Assembly (NCBI GenBank): GCA_030533445.1
Contig: CM060083.1
Coordinates: forward strand, 29,513,166 to 29,577,165
Length of the DNA stretch: 64,000 nt
Reading direction: 5' to 3'
Source of the DNA: Cyprinodon diabolis
Lineage: Eukaryota; Chordata; Actinopteri; Cyprinodontiformes; Cyprinodontidae
Shown: positions 59,677-64,000 of the stretch, one piece after another
Layout of the letters: each line of letters begins with the position of its first letter
How positions within the stretch are numbered: position 1 is the first letter of the stretch
Program-made: the position numbers and the translations under genes
Notes under the pieces: generated by a model
What the model saw: only the letters and a program-made list of their open reading frames with translations
What the model was told of the DNA's origin: nothing
Databases searched by the model: none

Positions 59677-60559
59677 TACACTTGTGTTAAAAAAAACTCT
59701 GGTTAAAGTGGAAGTACTGATTAAACTTCTTTACTCAAGTAAAAGTAACAAAGTACAGGCTTGTAAATGTACTTAAAGTATAAAAATAAAAGTAGAAACC
59801 ACTTTTTTCATGCTGTTGCCTACATTTTAAATGGATGTCTGCCAATAGGACTAGATCTCCATTGTGTTCATTTTCAATCATCTCGTCGTCCATACTACTA
59901 TGCTAACGCCACCGCCACCAAGCTGCAATGATTTGCCGCGAATGAATACCGCCGAATCTGTGGATTCATCTTGTAGTGGTGCGCCAAATGCAACGTAGAT
60001 TCCCATCTAATTAGATTGAATTTGGTATTGATGACGTGAAAAATAATAACGGTAACTCCATTGAAATGATTCAAAACTAAAGTAACGAGCCAATTTTTAA
60101 AAATGTAAGGAGTAGAAAATGCAGATATTTGTGTAAAAATGTAAGCAGTAAAAGTAAAAAGTCGCCATAAAAATAAATAGTAAAGTAAAGTAAAAATATC
60201 AGAAAATTCTACTTGAGTACAGTAACGAAGTATTTGTACTTCGTTACTTCCCATCTCTGGATACCATACTCTAGGTTGCTTGACGTCGCAAGGTCTCTAA
60301 ATAATTAAAATCCAAATATACGAAAAATTAAAATAGTCAAAACCAATTCCCAAATTTTTCAGAAGAAATTTATAATTTGTGCAAAGTTTTTTTTTTTTAA
60401 CACATTGTTTTAAAATCTCCTTCTTGCCTTTACAGGGGGTTGCAACACCCCCACTTCCCACGGCCATATCCTGCTTGTTCCAGTTCTGATCTGTTTGGGG
60501 GTCATGTCTTCGGACTCCTGCTGGATTCTGCCTGTTTACCGAACCGCGACATGAATTGA

Positions 60560-61539
60560 GTCTATGCTATTTATAGGCTTCTGCTTGGTTATAAAATTTA
60601 AATTTGACACAAAAGGTTTTATTTTTAGCAGTTGAGGTCCTTATAGTGGGATCTTTTTATTCACAGCCGCTCACCTTCATCATAGATCCTGCAGGTGCAG
60701 CTATGGATGTGCCTATGAGTCACATTGTGCAAGAGTTGTCACCTCCATCAGAGGACTAACAAACACTGATAACAGCGCAGTCTAGCTGTCCAAGGTGAGA
60801 GCAAATTGGAGATACGCTGTACCTGTGAGTAGAACCGTGTTCCTCAGGTGAGGGTATTCCATGTGCTCATGTTAAAATAATAGTCTGTTGTGTCCCAGGT
60901 AACTATAATACTGTGGAAACATTCACAAACTCTTGTGTGGCTTTTATTAGACAAAATTCTACTTTTATAGTCCTAAAAACATAGCAGGAATAGCCATGCT
61001 CAGCGCTGTGAAGAGAAGATGGAGGTGGAGGTGGGGTTAATTTGAAACGCAGGAAGCATCGGAGTATGGGCAGCAACCCGCATCCTCGGCTGACAGCTCC
61101 CTCTCTGCTTGCTCTGACTCCCCCACCCCCCTGGTGCTTAGGAAAAGAAAGCTAGTTGGGAAGAAATGTTGGCATGCCTCATGTGCCAGAACCAAAGCCC
61201 AACACTGCACTGTCTGTCTCAGCAACAATATCTGCAACAGCATTTGGAACAGGAGGTAATAGCCCAAAACATACCCTGACGCTGCATTTATTCCGATAAT
61301 GTGAGCACATTTGAATGCAAGAGATCAACGCCTCCTTCTGTTTTTCTCCAGATTTCTAAATATTATTTGACTGAATATTCAGTAGATCTTACTGTAAGCA
61401 TGTTGGTCTTAATGCCCATCTGTGTCTCAGCTGACGCCATCCAAAAGGTCCTCAGGTTCTTTTTTAATTATGCAAACTGAGGAAAAAACACTATTATGTT
61501 GGGAGTAAGATATACAAAATGTTTGGCTTTCTCCACTCA
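60560..61539. other. No gene recognised
   Basis: Mixed-composition sequence with a GC-richer patch at about 61020-61210. Nothing supported. Confidence 0.35.
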
Positions 61540-61760
61540 ATGGAAGAGGTGGGTAGAGTAGACACAAATTGTACTGAAGTGAAAGTACCACTACTTTCTC
61601 ATACTTTCACACATGACAGAGTGCAGCTTTGTCATTAAAAGAAATAATTCATGTAAAACTATTTCAATTATTTGCTATTCAAGTATTTGGTAAAATGGCT
61701 ACTCAAGAACTGAGAAACTGATTATAACATCGGATGAGATATTCAACACTTTACATTTTT
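61540..61760. mobile_element. Possible remnant of a hAT-type element
   Basis: Starts AGAGGTGGGTAGAGTAGACA and contains 'tgtactgaagtgaaagtacc' and 'attcaagtatttggtaaaat', resembling a fish MITE of the CAGAGGTGGG...CCACCTCTG type. The right end is not found. Confidence 0.3.
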
Positions 61761-64000
61761 ATAAGTTAAAATTTTCATCGAAAACAAAATTCTGCTTTAA
61801 ATTGAAATAAGTATAAATCAAACTGTCCTACAAACTCCTCAGGGGTTTGTTTAAAACTAGAGTAAACAGATATCATGAAGACAAAGCAACACAGTAAAGA
61901 GGACAGGGATAACGACTGCTATGGAAAGGTTTAACCTTGGGCTAAGCTATAAAACAATATCAAAAGTTTTGAACAATTCTCTGAAAACTCATTTAAACTC
62001 ATTTAAACTGACAGGGTGGACAAGAAGAGTATTAAATAGAGAAGCAGCCAAGATGTAATTTTGGAGTAGCTGCAGACACCTACAGCTTAGGTGCAATCTG
62101 TCAGATAATCCAAACTGCATTACATGGTGGTTGCGGCACAAACGGGGGGGGGGGAACGACTAAAACTAAAGGCAGACAGCACTAAACACAGGATGACTGG
62201 AGTAGAGGTTTACCAGCAGACCTACAAAGAAATGGTTTAGATCAGTGAAAGTTCATGTCTTTATTGCTACAAGAGGCAGTGACACAAATTATTGACTCCC
62301 CAAACTTAGGTTGCATTAATTGAATAACTGTTTGTTACAGAATATTAAAACCAAAATCAGACAAATGACACAATTTGTATCAGAGAGCAACTCCAATAAA
62401 ACATAGTTTGTAATTGTAACTATAAAATAGTTCACAAGAGGAGGACCCTTATTATAAGTTTTGATAAAACTTTTAAGAACACACAGTGCAAATCAAATAC
62501 AGCATCTTAAGTGTTCAACATCAGTTCACCAATTCAAGATGTGATGAGGATAAGGGACTGGCAGTGAGAGGGAAGAAGCGCCAGAGGCCATCTGGGCGTG
62601 TTATTAAACAACACGTGGGTCGGCTCTAAATCCCAAATGCAGGAACCAATCCAGCAATCAAAGCACATATGGTGAATGACCGGTGCCTGAATTATCCTTC
62701 AAATGTAGGTTAATGAATTCAGAAGCAGATCAAGCGCACAGCCATCATATTTTTAACAACCTGACAGACACACCTGCCAATCCACAGTGGGGTTCTCTCT
62801 AGCAGGAGGGGGGTTATGAGAGGGGGTATCGATTAGCACATCAAAATCACATCCAATTGGATGACAGCCTCCCCTTCAGATATGGGGACACTTGTCCAAG
62901 ACCATCAGGTGCTAATGAAACACATTCAGAGGGTTATTAAGACATTGACATCCTACTATAGAGGGTTCTGATTCGCTTATCACAGCAACTGTTTGTGTTA
63001 AACTGTGAAAACATGTGTAATGAAGAAACATCTGCCACATAGGGCTATTATTGTCTATGTTGGTTCTTCAAAACCTTTTTCTCTCTGCTAAGGCTTGTAT
63101 GTTTAGATGACTTTTTTTTTTGGGGGAAAAGACAAAATATTTTTCATAAGAAAAAAATGGCCAGTTTGAATTTACTGCGGATTTTCTCCAATTCACAAAG
63201 GTTTACATACAGCTGTTTGCGTGTAACTTGAAAGTATGTTTCATTGCTTGCCCAACAACAAATTGCACCAATACCACTGGCAATGAAACAGCCCCATGGC
63301 AATATGCAGAGATAATTGGGCCCAGCAAAAGGTAAAAAAGAAACTAAAACCAATAACTTTCTAAAGTAAGGGGCAAAACATTACTGGCCAACTGAAAATC
63401 AGCTAAACATTTGTCTATATTTCCATTGACTACAAAATTTCAGTAAAACTTTTGAAGCTTATTACTTATTCAGCACTTGCATTACTACTAAATGACTGAT
63501 GACCGTTTTATTTTCCATTCAAGGATCAATATTTGAATCAGATATTAGTAAAAGAAAGACATAAATGTAATGACAGGCTGTCATTACATTTCTGGATTAG
63601 CCCTGACAAGAGATGGACAATATTTGCCAAGCATTTGATTTGCAACAATAATGGTGAATGCATTGATAATGATGTAAGCACTCCCACTCATCTTACTCCA
63701 CTTGTGGAACCAGGTCGCAGGGCCAGCTGTCTTAACAAAGACACCCAGACTTCCGTCTCCTCAGAGAAATACACAATTTGCCTTACAGTAGATGAAAAGT
63801 AATATTAATGTATTTTAAGTTTGAATTCATATCAAACTCACAACATAAGGACTAATTTATTCAATTGCTGAAATGAATAAACTTAATAATTTTCATTTAC
63901 TGATGAAAATTATTGATTGGGACTGTTGCTTCTGGTCAGTAACTTGTTCTTCATCCCTGCATTTAAGTTTCACCAAATATCATAGGCAGCAAGTGTCTGA
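61761..64000. other. No gene recognised; possible conserved element at 62540-62960
   Basis: The 62540-62960 stretch is low in repeats and of balanced composition, with motifs such as CAGGTGCTAATGA and ATCCAATTGGATGA, and may be conserved non-coding DNA. The rest is AT-rich. No exon supported. Confidence 0.3.

Larger units (their letters stand above)
56420..59680 (+). mobile_element. 3.26-kb insertion inside the hAT-type element (retroelement-derived)
   Basis: The host MITE is broken between 'agatacttg' and 'cttgtgttaaaaaaaactctg'. The insertion can be read as TGTAGC...GCTACA with a 4-bp duplication CTTG, giving LTR-like TG...CA palindromic ends; the shared flank can also be read as an 8-bp ACTTGTGT. 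Inside are a sushi-type LTR with gag, a tandem-repeat tract, a decapeptide-repeat ORF, and a tail ending in a purine tract and hairpin. The two outer ends are not copies of each other, so this is either a rearranged retroelement or more than one insertion. Confidence 0.6.
56366..60259. mobile_element. hAT-type element with exact 8-bp TSD, split by a nested insertion
   Basis: The outer ends are CAGAGATGG (56366-) and CCATCTCTG (-60259), a 9-bp perfect inverted repeat, flanked by GATACCAT at 56358-56365 and 60260-60267. Its own sequence is about 54 bp on the left and about 580 bp on the right. It is rich in 'ttactcaagtaaaagta' and 'gtacttaaagtataaa' type motifs. No transposase frame; the 118-codon minus frame in the right part is not recognised. 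A degraded relative lies at 24321-24956 and perhaps 61540-61760. Confidence 0.85.
55284..60462. mobile_element. Possible old outer insertion enclosing the nested elements
   Basis: The left side reads 'gctggaagtac' then 'ggggggtgctgcaa'; the right side, reverse complemented, reads 'gtgggaagtgggggtgttgcaa'. This suggests decayed terminal inverted repeats of an older DNA transposon. The interior contains a Rex1 3' end, the hAT-type element and its inserted retroelement. No target duplication is visible, so the boundary is tentative. Confidence 0.25.

Overview
The window looks like a piece of a teleost fish nuclear genome, most likely a percomorph. It is AT-rich and full of microsatellites, and nearly all recognisable coding sequence is transposon-derived: Rex1/L2-like LINE ends, tRNA-derived SINEs, Tc1/mariner copies, many short hAT-type elements and one sushi-type Ty3/Gypsy fragment. 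No operons or prokaryotic signals are present. Family names rest on recognised motifs and ends, not on database searches.

Host gene content is sparse. The best host gene signal is at 4.2-4.9 kb on the minus strand. A non-coding first exon ends at a consensus donor (GTGAGT), a 127-bp intron follows, and a second exon encodes a hydrophobic signal peptide and ends at a perfect GTAAGT donor in phase 1. The gene would continue leftward out of the window through an intron of more than 4.1 kb. I cannot name it. The remaining ~59 kb to the right would be its upstream flank or other intergenic/intronic DNA. Two weaker exon-like signals (13.47 kb plus strand; a 33-nt microexon at 46.97 kb minus strand) are given as hypotheses.

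Mobile elements by region: SINE and LINE pieces at 2-7 kb, 9.6 kb, 13.8 kb, 24.7 kb, 27.6 kb and 31.5 kb; a hAT-type MITE at 17.1 kb with an inverted relative at 50.0 kb; a Tc1 remnant at 21.1 kb followed by a Rex1-type 3' end to 22.57 kb; two close copies of a 1.2-1.3 kb hAT-type element at 25.4 and 44.9 kb, each with a perfect 8-bp target duplication; another MITE with a perfect 8-bp duplication at 43.65 kb; a Tc1 remnant at 40.2 kb; a degraded (42.4 kb) and a nearly complete (53.6-54.8 kb) DD36E Tc1/mariner element.

The richest part is 55.2-60.5 kb, a set of nested insertions. A hAT-type element with an exact 8-bp target duplication is split by a 3.26-kb insertion. That insertion holds a sushi-type LTR, a gag ORF, a short tandem-repeat tract and an ORF made of about a dozen 10-residue repeats. 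The LTR/gag junction carries an 11-nt site exactly complementary to a sequence about 30 bp downstream of a TATA-like box, which is the arrangement expected for self-primed reverse transcription as in Tf1/sushi elements. Between these clusters lie long AT-rich tracts in which I see no gene.
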